Source of the DNA: Thalassolituus sp. UBA674
GTDB lineage: Bacteria; Pseudomonadota; Gammaproteobacteria; Pseudomonadales; Oceanobacteraceae
Reading direction: 5' to 3'
DNA: 64,000 nucleotides
Assembly: GCA_002298335.1 (NCBI GenBank)
Contig: DBNK01000032.1
Span: forward strand, 50,109 to 114,108
Part shown: positions 43,964-53,366 of the stretch, one piece after another
How positions within the stretch are numbered: position 1 is the first letter of the stretch
How the letters are laid out: each line of letters opens with the position of its first letter
Translations under genes and position numbers: made by a program
Notes under the pieces: generated by a model
Told to the model about the DNA's origin: nothing
Databases searched by the model: none
What the model saw: only the letters and a program-made list of their open reading frames with translations

Positions 43964-46354
43964 ATGACCGCTAAACCTCTTCCTCTTGCTCCAAGCCTGA
44001 CTACCCAAACCATCGCGGATACTTCACTCACTTTCTCCACCACGGCTGAGGTCGAACCCTTTCAGGGCGTCCTGGGTCAGGAGCGGGCCGTGAACGCCAT
44101 TCAGTTCGGCGTTGCTATGGAGCGTCCGGGCTACAACATCTTTGTCATGGGCGATACCGGCACTGGCCGGTCATCCTACGTGAAGGATTATCTGAAAAGC
44201 GAAGCCAAGCGTCAGGATACGCCGGACATCTGGTGTTACGTTAACAACTTCAAGAACCCGCGCGAGCCGCGCGCCATCGCCCTGCATCCGGACGAAGCCA
44301 GCCAGTTCGGGCGTATGATCCGTGAACTGATTGACCAGCTGCTGGCGACCTTTCCGGCCGCGCTGGAACATCCGGCCTACCAGCAGAAAAAATCCGCCAT
44401 CGACTACATCTTCAACCGCCGTTATGACAAGGCGATAGAAACGGTTGAACGCGAAGCCCATAAACGGTTTGTAGCCGTGTACCGGGATTCCAGCGCCATC
44501 AGCTTCACGCCCATGCGCGAAGGCAAGGCACTGGATGAAACCGAATTTGCCCAGCTGAGCGAAGAAGAGCGCGATGAGTTCCACAACAACATCGCCGAGC
44601 TGGAGCAGATGCTAAGTGATTCACTGGCTGAATTGCCGCAGTGGAAACGCGAAAGCAGCAACGAACTGCGCAACCTCAATCAGCTCACCATCCGCGAAGC
44701 GATCGCCCCGCTGCTGGAGCCGATCCGTGACAGTTTCCCCGGCCACCAGCGCGTCATTGAGTACCTTGAGGACATGGAAGAACATCTCCCGTCGCTGGTA
44801 CTTGAAGAGCTGATGGAAGAGCGCCTGATGGACCTGCGCGAAGAATACGCCAAGCGCAGCAGTCTCGAAGAATCCCTGCTGCCCAACATCGCCACGCACC
44901 ATAATCCGGACAGCGGCGCACCGGTTGTTTACGAACCACACCCGAGTTTCGCCAATCTGTTCGGGCGCATTGAATACGCCAGTGAACAGGGCGCACTGAT
45001 CACCAATTATCAGCGCATTGCCCCCGGTGCCCTGCACAAAGCCAACGGTGGTTACCTGATTCTGGATGCCGAGAAGGTACTGACAGAACCCTGGGTCTGG
45101 GAAGCACTGAAACGCGCTCTGCAGTCGCACGAACTGAAAATGGAATCGCCCTACTCCGAGGTCGGCCTGATCAATACCACCTCGCTGGTTCCGGCCGTGA
45201 TTCCGCTGGATTTCAAACTGGTGCTGATCGGCTCGCGGCAGATGTATTACCTGCTGCAGCAGCACGACGAAGATTTCCGCCGCCTGTTCCGTACCGTGGT
45301 CGACTTCGACAGTGATATCGAGCTCAATGAAGAACATCTGTACGCCTACGCCCAACTGTTGAAAAGCCGGGTGGACGAACAGGGCTATGCCGACCTCGAC
45401 CGTAAAGCTGTGGTGCGTATGGTGCAGCATTCAGCCCGCATTTCAGAACAGCAGCAGACCCTGAGCGCCCAGATCGGTGAGCAGTTTGATCTGCTGGCCG
45501 AAGCCGATTTCATCCGCAAGCTGGCACGCGATGAATTCATCAGTGCCACCCATATTGAACGCGCACTGAATGCCAAACAGGAACGCACCGGGCGGGTGTA
45601 TGACAAGCTGTTTGAACAGATGATGGATGGCACCGTGCTGCTGGAAACCAGTGGCCAGGCCATTGGTAAGATCAACGGCCTGACGGTGATGTCCCTCGGC
45701 GACACCAGCTTTGGCTCTCCGGCGCGCATTACCGCGACGGTTTATCCGGGCCACAAAGGCGTGGTCGATATTGAACGCGAAGTGGCACTGGGCCAGGCGA
45801 TTCACTCCAAAGGCGTGATGATCATCAGCGGCTTCCTCGGTAACCGCTATGCGCAGAAATTCCCGTTGGCGATTTCCGCTCATATTGCCATGGAGCAGTC
45901 GTACGGTTATGTCGACGGCGACAGCGCGTCACTGGCAGAACTGATCTGTCTGATCTCAGCCCTGATACGCAGTCCGATTGATCAGAGTTTTGCCATCACA
46001 GGTTCGGTAAACCAGTACGGTGAAGTACAGGCCATTGGCGGTGTGAATGAGAAAATCGAAGGCTTCTTCCGCCTCTGCAAAGCACGTGGTCTGACCGGCA
46101 AACAGGGCGTCATCGTGCCGCAGTCCAACCAGCGTAACCTGATCCTGAATCAGGACGTGGTCGATGCTCTGGAAGAAGGCGATTTTCACATTTACTGTGT
46201 CAGCCACGTGGATGAAGCCATGCATCTGCTACTGAACCGCGAACCCGGCATTGCTGATGACAAAGGTGAATTCCCTGAGGGCACAGTGAATGGCGAGATT
46301 ATTGCGCGCCTGCAGGCCATTGCGGAGATGTCAGAGAAGTCGTCGAAAGACTGA
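43964..46354 (+). CDS. Lon-like ATP-dependent protease (AAA+ LonB/LonC-type)
   Basis: A 796-residue protein, unlike classical Lon in lacking the N-terminal domain. The AAA part has a Walker A variant GDTGTGRSS, where Arg replaces Lys, and LILDAEKVLTEPWVWE. The C-terminal Lon protease domain is intact, with catalytic Ser in DGDSASLAELICLI and Lys in IGGVNEKIEGF. This architecture matches the 'Lon protease family' proteins common in marine gammaproteobacteria. ATP use may be weak given the Walker change. It is followed by a hairpin at 46364. Confidence 0.9.
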   Translation: MTAKPLPLAPSLTTQTIADTSLTFSTTAEVEPFQGVLGQERAVNAIQFGVAMERPGYNIFVMGDTGTGRSSYVKDYLKSEAKRQDTPDIWCYVNNFKNPREPRAIALHPDEASQFGRMIRELIDQLLATFPAALEHPAYQQKKSAIDYIFNRRYDKAIETVEREAHKRFVAVYRDSSAISFTPMREGKALDETEFAQLSEEERDEFHNNIAELEQMLSDSLAELPQWKRESSNELRNLNQLTIREAIAPLLEPIRDSFPGHQRVIEYLEDMEEHLPSLVLEELMEERLMDLREEYAKRSSLEESLLPNIATHHNPDSGAPVVYEPHPSFANLFGRIEYASEQGALITNYQRIAPGALHKANGGYLILDAEKVLTEPWVWEALKRALQSHELKMESPYSEVGLINTTSLVPAVIPLDFKLVLIGSRQMYYLLQQHDEDFRRLFRTVVDFDSDIELNEEHLYAYAQLLKSRVDEQGYADLDRKAVVRMVQHSARISEQQQTLSAQIGEQFDLLAEADFIRKLARDEFISATHIERALNAKQERTGRVYDKLFEQMMDGTVLLETSGQAIGKINGLTVMSLGDTSFGSPARITATVYPGHKGVVDIEREVALGQAIHSKGVMIISGFLGNRYAQKFPLAISAHIAMEQSYGYVDGDSASLAELICLISALIRSPIDQSFAITGSVNQYGEVQAIGGVNEKIEGFFRLCKARGLTGKQGVIVPQSNQRNLILNQDVVDALEEGDFHIYCVSHVDEAMHLLLNREPGIADDKGEFPEGTVNGEIIARLQAIAEMSEKSSKD

Positions 46355-46363
46355 AAACGGAAC

Positions 46364-46388
46364 GGAGACCGGTTACCGGTCTCCTTCC
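46364..46388 (+). terminator. Hairpin after the Lon-like gene
   Basis: GGAGACCGG-TTA-CCGGTCTCC is a perfect 9-bp stem followed by TTCCCT, 10 bases after the stop. It lacks a run of T but is strong and well placed; it faces a convergent gene. Confidence 0.65.
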
Positions 46389-46408
46389 CTGCAGAAAAAG
46401 CGGTAACC

Positions 46409-46972
46409 TTATTCTTTGCCCAGCAGCTCGCTGCGCAGATGACTGTTCACCGGCTTGTCGGACAGCCAGATACCAAACAGCGCCTGTTTGAATTCCAGAC
46501 CTTCAGCGACGTCTTCTTTCTTGCCGTTGCGGTAAATCACCACGCCGGTTTCCGGCAGATAAACCAGATCGTACACATCATTTTTCTGCAGATTGCTGCG
46601 GAAAGACTCCACCAGGGTATCCACTTCTTTGCGGATGGGTGCCAGATTACCGTGTGTGGAGCGCACAAAACCATCATGGGTGTATTCAGCAAAACGCTCC
46701 CCCGTGATCAGATCAGAAATAATATAAATCCGCAGTGACATAGCCTCGTCAGCCGCAATGATGGCATCGGCATCGGTTAATGGCTCCCGGGTATAAAGCC
46801 CGATCACATAGAGATCGTAAATGAATTTTGAGCGGACACCGGCACCATTGAGCACCAGCTCATTACCGGCAAACGTCTGCACATCGGGTACTTTGATATC
46901 CAGCACCCGTTTGGCATGGGCAGCCGGCATCAGACACAGCAGCAGCAGAACAGCAGTCAGCAGTTGTTTCAT
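46409..46972 (-). CDS. Chalcone isomerase-like periplasmic protein
   Basis: A 187-residue exported protein. The signal peptide ends at AAHA (residue 20). The mature part fits the bacterial chalcone isomerase-like family: LVLNGAGVRSKFIYDLYVIGLY near the start, and GFVRSTHGNLAPIRKEVDTL. The family is thought to bind fatty acids or small ligands rather than do plant chalcone chemistry; true function unknown. No operon partner. Confidence 0.85.
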   Translation of the reverse strand: MKQLLTAVLLLLCLMPAAHAKRVLDIKVPDVQTFAGNELVLNGAGVRSKFIYDLYVIGLYTREPLTDADAIIAADEAMSLRIYIISDLITGERFAEYTHDGFVRSTHGNLAPIRKEVDTLVESFRSNLQKNDVYDLVYLPETGVVIYRNGKKEDVAEGLEFKQALFGIWLSDKPVNSHLRSELLGKE

Positions 46973-47271
46973 ACACCCTCACGCATCTTTCTGATTATGG
47001 TTATTAACGGATGGCCGGAGCAGAGTCAGAACTGCATCAGGCAGTTCTGAAAGGGTAATACATAATTCCAAGATATCATGTGCACCGGCATCCGGGCACC
47101 TCTCGGAAATTCAGAAACCGGAATTTTTTCCGGATTCGGATCCGGCTCACGGAAAATGATTCTTGGGTATCAGACACGGAAAAGCAGCCGGCGTTCATAT
47201 CGCGGCTACTGTCCTGAGGTATTCAGAATCCGGGGAATTACAGAGCGCTGCCAAGCGTACTGATACAGAGA

Positions 47272-47736
47272 TCAGTGAAACTCGCGCAGATTCCGCTGAA
47301 CATAACGCAAGGTCATGCCAACCAGATTTTCGCCGCTGTCGTAAAAACGGTCATCGAGTCCGGCAATATCATCCGCGTGTTCACTTTCAATCCGGTCAAA
47401 TTCGTCGATCCGCGCATCTTCATCTTCCGGAACAGCACGCCCGGGGAACAGATTGATGACCTGATCGAGTAATTGATGGGAAATCTTGGCTTTGATGTTA
47501 TCGAGTGCACTGAGGGTATCCTCAGCCCGGTAACCAGCCTCGTGATGAAAGAACTGAACAAATCCACCGTTCTCCATCTCACGCAGAAACTGATCGATAC
47601 AGAAGACCGTACGCTCAGCATCATTGAGAGAGTCATAGCCGGACTCTTCTTCCTTTTCGTAAATCACATCCGTTATCTGAAGAAATGAATCAGTTTCATC
47701 GGCAACATCCAGCGCTGCCTGAATCTCCATGTTCAT
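47272..47736 (-). CDS. DMP19/DUF4375-type protein
   Basis: A 154-residue acidic protein. The block TVFCIDQFLREMENGGFVQFFHHEAGY is the DMP19/DUF4375 hallmark, found in suspected DNA-mimic and immunity-type proteins. The rest is helical and acidic, consistent with DNA mimicry. The 299-base gap to the previous gene (46973-47271) holds only a short hairpin near 47085 and no gene. Confidence 0.78.
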   Translation of the reverse strand: MNMEIQAALDVADETDSFLQITDVIYEKEEESGYDSLNDAERTVFCIDQFLREMENGGFVQFFHHEAGYRAEDTLSALDNIKAKISHQLLDQVINLFPGRAVPEDEDARIDEFDRIESEHADDIAGLDDRFYDSGENLVGMTLRYVQRNLREFH

Positions 47737-47840
47737 AGGGTCCTACTGCACTCGTCTCTTGAAGTCTTTCAGTCACAATAGCCTACCTTTGCGCAATTGA
47801 CAAAGGTTTTAAAAAGGCCGGAACAGGCCATTCTCGCCAT

Positions 47841-48725
47841 TCAACCGGCCAGCAGTTTATTGATTTCCGTCGCGGTAAATTGCGGATTTTCCATCGCCAC
47901 ACAATGAGACCCTGAAACCGGGTGCTGCCGGATTCGTGAATTAAGGGAAGATGCCCGGCGCGCAGCGCGGCCAACAAAGGGATAGGAGCGGTCCGCGACG
48001 AGAATATCCGCCGGGCAGCCCAGCTGTTTCACCGACGACCACAACTGCCGTGGACGTGATGCAAAAATTGCGGCCTCAGTATGCGGGTGGCAGGCCAGCT
48101 GAACCCCCTCCGGGACGTCCGAAAGAGCAAAATTCACGAACGCCTGCAGGGCTGCGTCATCCCATTCGCGGTACAGGCCTTTGCGGCGCAGTGATGCCAG
48201 CGCAGTAGCGCGGTCTGGCCATTCGCACTGGCGCTGCTGTACCCGCTGGATAAAGGGCCGCTGCCGCCACAGTCCCGTATGTTGCATCAGGGCCTGGAAC
48301 AGGATGACTTCGGTGCTGTAAATCACCGGATCAATCAGGATGATGCGTTCAAACAACGCCGGATAACGTGCCGCGGCCAGCAGGGTAATAACTCCCCCGA
48401 GGGAATGCCCGATACCAATGACCGGCCCGTCTGCCCGCTGAGTCAGGCTGGCGGCGACCTCATCTGCCATCCGGTTCCAGTCGGGAGACGCCGAGTCCGG
48501 AGACGCCGGGGCAGCGGTTGCCTGCCCATGTCCCGGCAGATCGGTGAACAACCACTGCCCTGCCGGACTCTGCTGGTGCATGACTCTGGCCATGGGCTCC
48601 AGCACCCGGGAACAGAAACCGTTGCCGTGTAACAGGTGCATCACCGGGCCATCCCGACGGGATGAATCCCAGCCAGCGAGGCGGCCATCCTGCCACAGCC
48701 GGAGATCCGGGAAGTCGCTGCTCAT
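47841..48725 (-). CDS. Alpha/beta hydrolase
   Basis: A 294-residue alpha/beta-fold enzyme. HGNGFCSRVL is the oxyanion region, IGHSLGGVITLLAA the nucleophile elbow (Ser), and GSHCVAMENP carries the catalytic His. ESTHERASE/lactonase class; substrate unknown. The ATG at 48725 was chosen because it lies four bases after the miaE stop; a longer frame reaches into miaE. It is the last gene of a three-gene operon with miaE and a thioesterase. Confidence 0.85.
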   Translation of the reverse strand: MSSDFPDLRLWQDGRLAGWDSSRRDGPVMHLLHGNGFCSRVLEPMARVMHQQSPAGQWLFTDLPGHGQATAAPASPDSASPDWNRMADEVAASLTQRADGPVIGIGHSLGGVITLLAAARYPALFERIILIDPVIYSTEVILFQALMQHTGLWRQRPFIQRVQQRQCEWPDRATALASLRRKGLYREWDDAALQAFVNFALSDVPEGVQLACHPHTEAAIFASRPRQLWSSVKQLGCPADILVADRSYPFVGRAARRASSLNSRIRQHPVSGSHCVAMENPQFTATEINKLLAG

Positions 48726-48729
48726 TGGC

Positions 48730-49353
48730 TCAGGCCGCAGCCGGAACGCCGCTGTGGAAACGGAATTCCGTATCCGGGGATTCAATCAGTTCCCGCTCAA
48801 GGGTGCGGAATTCATCGATGCGGGGCTGTATATCCTCAGCCGCGTACTGCCGTGCCAGAGACAGGTAATCCTGGTAGTGGCGCCCTTCTGAGCGCAGTAA
48901 CGAGCGGTAGAACCTGGCCAGCACCGGATCCAGGTGCGGTATCAGGCAGGCAAAGCGTTCGCAGGAACGGGCTTCGATCAGGGCCCCGACGATCAGTACG
49001 TCGATGAGTTCATACTGGGTGCCCTGGCGCACATGCTGGCGCAGACCGGAAGCGTAGCGTGAGGAGCTGATATGGCGGTAGGTGATACCCCGTTCTTTCA
49101 TGATGGCCACCACCTGCTCAAAGTGCAGCAGCTCTTCCCGCGCCAGCTGACTCATTTTGCTGAGCAGATCATCGCGGTCAACGTGCTTGTACATCAGATT
49201 CATGGCGGTCGAGGCGGCTTTCTTCTCACAATTGGCGTGATCGATCAGCAGTACCTCCTGTTCCGTCAGGGCTTTTTCAACCCAGGCAGCAGGTGTTGCG
49301 CACAACAGGAAGCCGTTGATTTCTTCGAGAACGGCAGTCAGGGCATCCTTCAT
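48730..49353 (-). CDS. miaE: tRNA-(ms2io6A37) hydroxylase
   Basis: A 207-residue di-iron oxygenase that hydroxylates the isopentenyl group on adenosine 37 of tRNAs. The helical bundle contains DHANCEKKAASTAMNLMY and EELLHFEQVV, EARSCERFACL and SEGRHYQDY, which give the ferritin-like iron ligands (Glu, Glu-x-x-His). It overlaps the thioesterase gene by four bases (ATGA), so the two are coupled. Confidence 0.94.
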   Translation of the reverse strand: MKDALTAVLEEINGFLLCATPAAWVEKALTEQEVLLIDHANCEKKAASTAMNLMYKHVDRDDLLSKMSQLAREELLHFEQVVAIMKERGITYRHISSSRYASGLRQHVRQGTQYELIDVLIVGALIEARSCERFACLIPHLDPVLARFYRSLLRSEGRHYQDYLSLARQYAAEDIQPRIDEFRTLERELIESPDTEFRFHSGVPAAA

Positions 49354-49760
49354 CCGGCTTTGGCCTCTTCCAGAATACGCAGCAGCTCACCCTCGATCGG
49401 GACAGAAACGCCGGTTTTCAGATCCATAAAGCAGACGGTGTTAACCGCGTCGACGATCAGGTCGGTCTCAACCCCGTTCTCGACTTTGACGATCTTCTGC
49501 TCGAACTGACAGCTCTTGTTACCGATACGTCCGACCTTGACGTCCACCCGCAACAGATCATTCACCAGCGCCGGTTTACGGTAGTTGATGTTGATATTGA
49601 CGATGACAAAGGCCACACCTAAGGCTTTGGCTGCTTTATCAAAGCCGGTTTCACCGATGAAGTCCCAGCGTGCCTCCTCCAGAAATTCCAGATAACGGCT
49701 GTTGTTCACATGCTGATAAATGTCGAGGTGATAACCCCGTACACGGATGTCCACAGACAT
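49350..49760 (-). CDS. Acyl-CoA thioesterase (YbgC/4HBT type)
   Basis: A 136-residue hot-dog-fold enzyme. RGYHLDIYQHVNNSRYLEFLEEARWDF is the 4HBT active-site block, with the catalytic Asp in HLD, and YRKPALVNDLLRVDV the second half. These cleave acyl-CoA esters; substrate unknown. The start at 49760 (MSVDIRVRG) is set by homology; the longer frame to 49889 lies opposite another gene. It begins the operon with miaE. Confidence 0.9.
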   Translation of the reverse strand: MSVDIRVRGYHLDIYQHVNNSRYLEFLEEARWDFIGETGFDKAAKALGVAFVIVNININYRKPALVNDLLRVDVKVGRIGNKSCQFEQKIVKVENGVETDLIVDAVNTVCFMDLKTGVSVPIEGELLRILEEAKAG

Positions 49761-49927
49761 AGGTACGACTCCCCAAAAACGGCACCCCAAGCAGCGCCAA
49801 AGGCCGCGAGTGTAGCGAAACCCCTGCGGTGGCTCAATCCTGCGCCCCTGCCCGGAGTATTTCCGGGGGTGACAGGCGCGCGGGCGCAACCGATAATAAG
49901 CGCCTGACTTCTTACCGAGTTTTCGTC

Positions 49928-51001
49928 TTGATTCAGCCCCAGCAGCGACTGTACGACGAACTGCCCGAACTCACCGAACTGGAGCGCCTGATCGACGAAG
50001 GCAAACAGTACATGAGTGTGCGGGTACCGGTTCATATCGAGCGCCAGCGCGTTCCCCTGCCTTTCTATGTGCTGGAAATGGGCAACACTGCCCCGGACAC
50101 GCCGGTGCTGATACTGGTGGGCGGGGTCCACGGAGTAGAGCGCATCGGCACCCAGGTGATTCTTGCCTTTCTGCGCACTCTGATCCGCCGACTGCACTGG
50201 GACCCTCTGATGCAGGATGCCCTCAACAATCTGCACCTGCTGATCGTACCTATGGTGAATCCGGGCGGCATGGCCGCCAACAGCCGCTGTAACCTGCGTG
50301 GCGTGGACCTGATGCGCAACGCCCCAGTGGAAGCCGAGGGACGTACTCCCTGGCTGGTCGGTGGTCACCGCATCAGCCCCCTGCTGCCCTGGTACCGTGG
50401 CGCTGCAGGTGCCGGCCTCGAGCCGGAAAGTCAGGCGCTGTCGGACGCGGTTCTGAAAACCATTGCCAACAAGCGCTTCAGCATCAGTCTTGATTGCCAT
50501 TCCGGCTTCGGCACCCGTGACCGCCTGTGGTTTCCTTATGCGCGCAGCACACATCCGTGGGAAGGCATCGGCACCGCCCATTCCATGACCGAGCTGTTTG
50601 AAAACAGTTTCCCGCAGCACCGCGACATGTATCTGTTTGAACCACAGGCGCACAGCTACACCACCAACGGTGATCTGTGGGATTACCTTTACGACCGCTA
50701 CCGCAGCCAACAGCCGCAGGGACAGTTCATACCGGTCACGCTGGAGATGGGCTCCTGGCTGTGGGTGAAAAAGAATCCACGTCACCTGTTCCGCTACCAC
50801 AAGCTGTTCAACCCGGTCCTGCCGCACCGGCAGCAGAGAATTCTGCGCCGTCATCTGATCCTTTTTGAATTTCTGCTGTCTGCTACACGTACCATGCCGC
50901 AGTGGGTGCCCGCGTCTGCGGCCGAGCAACAGGTGGCGATGGAGTCGGCACTGCGCCGCTGGTACAGTGATGCACCGCTGAAACTGACAACCAGTCTCTG
51001 A
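49928..51001 (+). CDS. M14-family zinc carboxypeptidase-like protein (DUF2817)
   Basis: A 357-residue protein. The M14 zinc layout is present: GGVHGVERIGTQ (His, Glu), DCHSGFGTRDR (His). LVNPGG-type VPMVNPGGMAANSR and GVDLMRNAP are family blocks. The C-terminal catalytic Glu region is THE VTLEMGSW area. It is related in fold to succinylglutamate desuccinylase (AstE) but is not AstE. Start uncertain: TTG at 49928 matches the conserved ELPELTELERLI opening; the frame also runs upstream to 49829. Divergent from the thioesterase operon. Confidence 0.8.
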   Translation: MIQPQQRLYDELPELTELERLIDEGKQYMSVRVPVHIERQRVPLPFYVLEMGNTAPDTPVLILVGGVHGVERIGTQVILAFLRTLIRRLHWDPLMQDALNNLHLLIVPMVNPGGMAANSRCNLRGVDLMRNAPVEAEGRTPWLVGGHRISPLLPWYRGAAGAGLEPESQALSDAVLKTIANKRFSISLDCHSGFGTRDRLWFPYARSTHPWEGIGTAHSMTELFENSFPQHRDMYLFEPQAHSYTTNGDLWDYLYDRYRSQQPQGQFIPVTLEMGSWLWVKKNPRHLFRYHKLFNPVLPHRQQRILRRHLILFEFLLSATRTMPQWVPASAAEQQVAMESALRRWYSDAPLKLTTSL

Positions 51002-51098
51002 TGCAGGCTGCCCAGAGATTTCTTAACAGCCATGCACTGATCCGTTACACTGCCCCACCGGATCTGCACCTATAAACCGAAAGAGTTCTGACACACTG

Positions 51099-51809
51099 AT
51101 GACCCGCTTCAACCGCTCATTGCTGACGTTTCTTCTGTCCTCCCTGTTTTCTGTGAGTGCCTCTGCCGGTATCTCTGCCGATGCGGGCATCACCTCTGAA
51201 TACGTCCGTGACGGCATCAGCCAGACCGGTGGTAACCTTGCCTGGCAGGCGGGTCTGACCGGCACCCACCATACCGGTTTCTACGCCGGTGTCTGGGGCA
51301 GCAATGTCGATCACGGCAGTGAAGACAGCCTGTATTCCGAATGGGATATGTACGGCGGTTTCAACTTCCCGATCTGGCGTAAGTGGTCCGGTGATGCCTC
51401 TGTTACCCGTTTCACTTTTCAGGGTGATGCCGATCTCAGTGGTACCGCCTATAACGAATCCACCGTGCGTCTGTTGTGGAACCGCCATCTGATGCTGGGT
51501 TACCGCTACAGCGACAACTACTTCGGCAGTGATTCCGGCCAGAACATTTACGAGGTGTCGTACACCTTCCAGCCGAACAACTTCTCCATTGAGCTGTACA
51601 CCGCGCGCCATAACCTGACCAACGTCAGCGAAGACATCAACTTCGGCAGCAGCAGTGCCGATGATTACTGGCATTTCCGTGTCGGCGTCGCACGTACCTG
51701 GAACAAATGGGACTACCGCCTGACGCTGGACCGCACCAACCTCGGCAGTGAGTTCGATGCCGCGACCGCTTTCCAGTTCAGCGTTCACCGCTACTTCACC
51801 GTCTGGTAA
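51099..51809 (+). CDS. TorF-family putative porin
   Basis: A 236-residue outer-membrane protein with a signal peptide ending in SASA (residue 23). The opening GISADAGITSEYVRDGISQTGG and TGFYAGVWGSNVD are diagnostic of the TIGR02001/TorF-like group, and it ends in an aromatic (HRYFTVW). Barrel of about ten strands. Function not established. It is followed seven bases later by an alpha/beta hydrolase, likely co-transcribed. Confidence 0.85.
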   Translation: MTRFNRSLLTFLLSSLFSVSASAGISADAGITSEYVRDGISQTGGNLAWQAGLTGTHHTGFYAGVWGSNVDHGSEDSLYSEWDMYGGFNFPIWRKWSGDASVTRFTFQGDADLSGTAYNESTVRLLWNRHLMLGYRYSDNYFGSDSGQNIYEVSYTFQPNNFSIELYTARHNLTNVSEDINFGSSSADDYWHFRVGVARTWNKWDYRLTLDRTNLGSEFDAATAFQFSVHRYFTVW

Positions 51810-51816
51810 CACCACC

Positions 51817-52587
51817 ATGAACAGCCCTGCGGATGCGACCCCGGATAAACCTGCACTGGTTTTTCTGCGCGGACTCATCCGCAGCCGTTTTCACTGGGGT
51901 ACATTCCCGCGCCGATTTGATAAAGACTTTCAGGTCATCGAACCGGAACTGCCGGGCAACGGCTATCTTTACCGCGACACAACGCCGGGCTCCATTCCCG
52001 CCATGATGGAAGCCGTGCGCGCTCAGGTACGCACCACCACCACGGCCCCGGTGATCATCATCGCCGTCTCGATGGGCGCCATGATTGCCACGGAATGGGC
52101 CCGGCGTTATCCGCAGGAAATCCGCCAGCTTCATCTCGTGAATACCAGCCTTGCCAACCTGTCCCTGCCCTGGCAGCGGATGAAAGCCCTGTCGTTTCTG
52201 CGACTCATCAGCACCACCGGCTCACGCCTGCGGCTGGAACAAACCATCCTGAAACTGACCATGAGCCGCCCACTGGGCATGGCTGAGAAAGAACTGTGGC
52301 TGGATTTTGCCGAAGCGCACCCGCTGCGCTGGCGCAATATCTTCGTACAGCTGATTGCCTCCAGCGGCTATCAGGGGCCACGGGAAGCCCCGGTGGAGAA
52401 CATTGTCATGTACAACGCCTCCGGCGATCAGTTGGTGAAGCCCGGCTGTACGATGGCGATAGCGCGGCAATGGAAAAAGCCGCTGATTACGCATCCGGAT
52501 GCGGGGCATGATCTGCCGATGGATGATCCGCAGTGGCTTGAGGAGAAGATCCGGGGAAATTTTTTGAGGGATTTGTTGAAGGATTAA
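51817..52587 (+). CDS. Alpha/beta hydrolase
   Basis: A 256-residue hydrolase starting seven bases after the porin stop, so likely in one transcript. LVFLRGLIRSRFHWG is the oxyanion strand, IIIAVSMGAMIATEWARR the nucleophile elbow (Ser in AVSMG), and HPDAGHDLPMDDP holds the catalytic His. No clear named family. The stop is at the edge of the repeat block. Confidence 0.83.
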   Translation: MNSPADATPDKPALVFLRGLIRSRFHWGTFPRRFDKDFQVIEPELPGNGYLYRDTTPGSIPAMMEAVRAQVRTTTTAPVIIIAVSMGAMIATEWARRYPQEIRQLHLVNTSLANLSLPWQRMKALSFLRLISTTGSRLRLEQTILKLTMSRPLGMAEKELWLDFAEAHPLRWRNIFVQLIASSGYQGPREAPVENIVMYNASGDQLVKPGCTMAIARQWKKPLITHPDAGHDLPMDDPQWLEEKIRGNFLRDLLKD

Positions 52588-52781
52588 ATGGTTGCTACTT
52601 GCGGTAAGAACTAATACAGCAAGCTACTCCTAATCTCTGAAGAAATATTACTTAGCCAGATTTTCGCCTCACACAGATTAAATTAATTCTGTCTGAATGT
52701 TCTTACTCGCTCTCGGGAGTACGGCATCCCTCTCTGGCCAACAGACCGAGGCCATCCCGAAAGTTCAATGGCGATGTTATC

Positions 52782-52831
52782 TTTCGCTCCTGGGAGGACG
52801 GCATGAGGACGCCTGGTCCCGACCGGCGCGG
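52782..52831 (+). repeat. Outer inverted-repeat arm, left
   Basis: 50-base arm that equals the reverse complement of 53367-53416 at 49 of 50 positions (the difference is A against G in the central GGACGCC stretch). No target duplication was seen at the flanks. Confidence 0.9.
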
Positions 52832-53055
52832 AAGTAATCTGAAGTTTTAATTTAATCGCTTAATTTTCGCTCTCGGGAGGACGGCATCCTCCCGGCGCTG
52901 GCCCTCCCACCTGCTTCGCGCTGTGTTTCTCGCTGTTTCACGATTTTTGGCAAGCTCTTAACGCTCACGGCATGATTCGGCATCCTGCCTCAGCATACCT
53001 TCCTCGACGTCCTGTCTCGGAGAGCTATTCGCTTTTAAAAATCGCGGCTCGCAAC

Positions 53056-53076
53056 AGGCGCCCCAAAACCAGAAAC
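53056..53076 (+). repeat. Inner 21-base inverted-repeat arm, left
   Basis: Perfect 21-base arm starting AGGCGCCCC and ending AGAAAC; its mate is 53177-53197. The 100-base centre between them contains a second pair, CACTGGG and CCCAGTG. Confidence 0.9.
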
Positions 53077-53176
53077 TGCTTTCTCCAATCACCAACACTG
53101 GGGGCCTCTACACCCTCAAAACAATCTTTGAAATAAAAAAAATCAGGCTCCCAGTGATGACTATTTAAATCGCTAT

Positions 53177-53197
53177 GTTTCTGGTTTTGGGGCGCCT
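53177..53197 (-). repeat. Inner 21-base inverted-repeat arm, right
   Basis: Perfect mate of 53056-53076, ending GGGGCGCCT. The flanking GGGGCGCCTAGT matches the motif at 53254, so it belongs to the same repeat family. Confidence 0.9.
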
Positions 53198-53366
53198 AGT
53201 GTGAGTCACTGAGAACGAAGATGAACAGGCTGGAGGAACATGGATGTTTGACGGGGACGCCTAGTCAGGGCCAGTGAGGCAGGACGCTGAATTGGCCCGT
53301 AGCCGAAGTGAAGATGATGTTTGAAGTGAAATAACGAACACTACAGCGCGAAGCAGGTGGGAGGGC

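Noticed and set aside
49706..50929. Open frame of 407 codons opposite the M14-type gene
   Set aside because: Antisense shadow of a gene with clear zinc-site motifs; composition is skewed and no homology is recognisable.
53041..53200. Integron attC or retron msr/msd for the inner repeat
   Set aside because: No RYYYAAC/GTTRRRY pair, no integrase or reverse transcriptase anywhere in the window.
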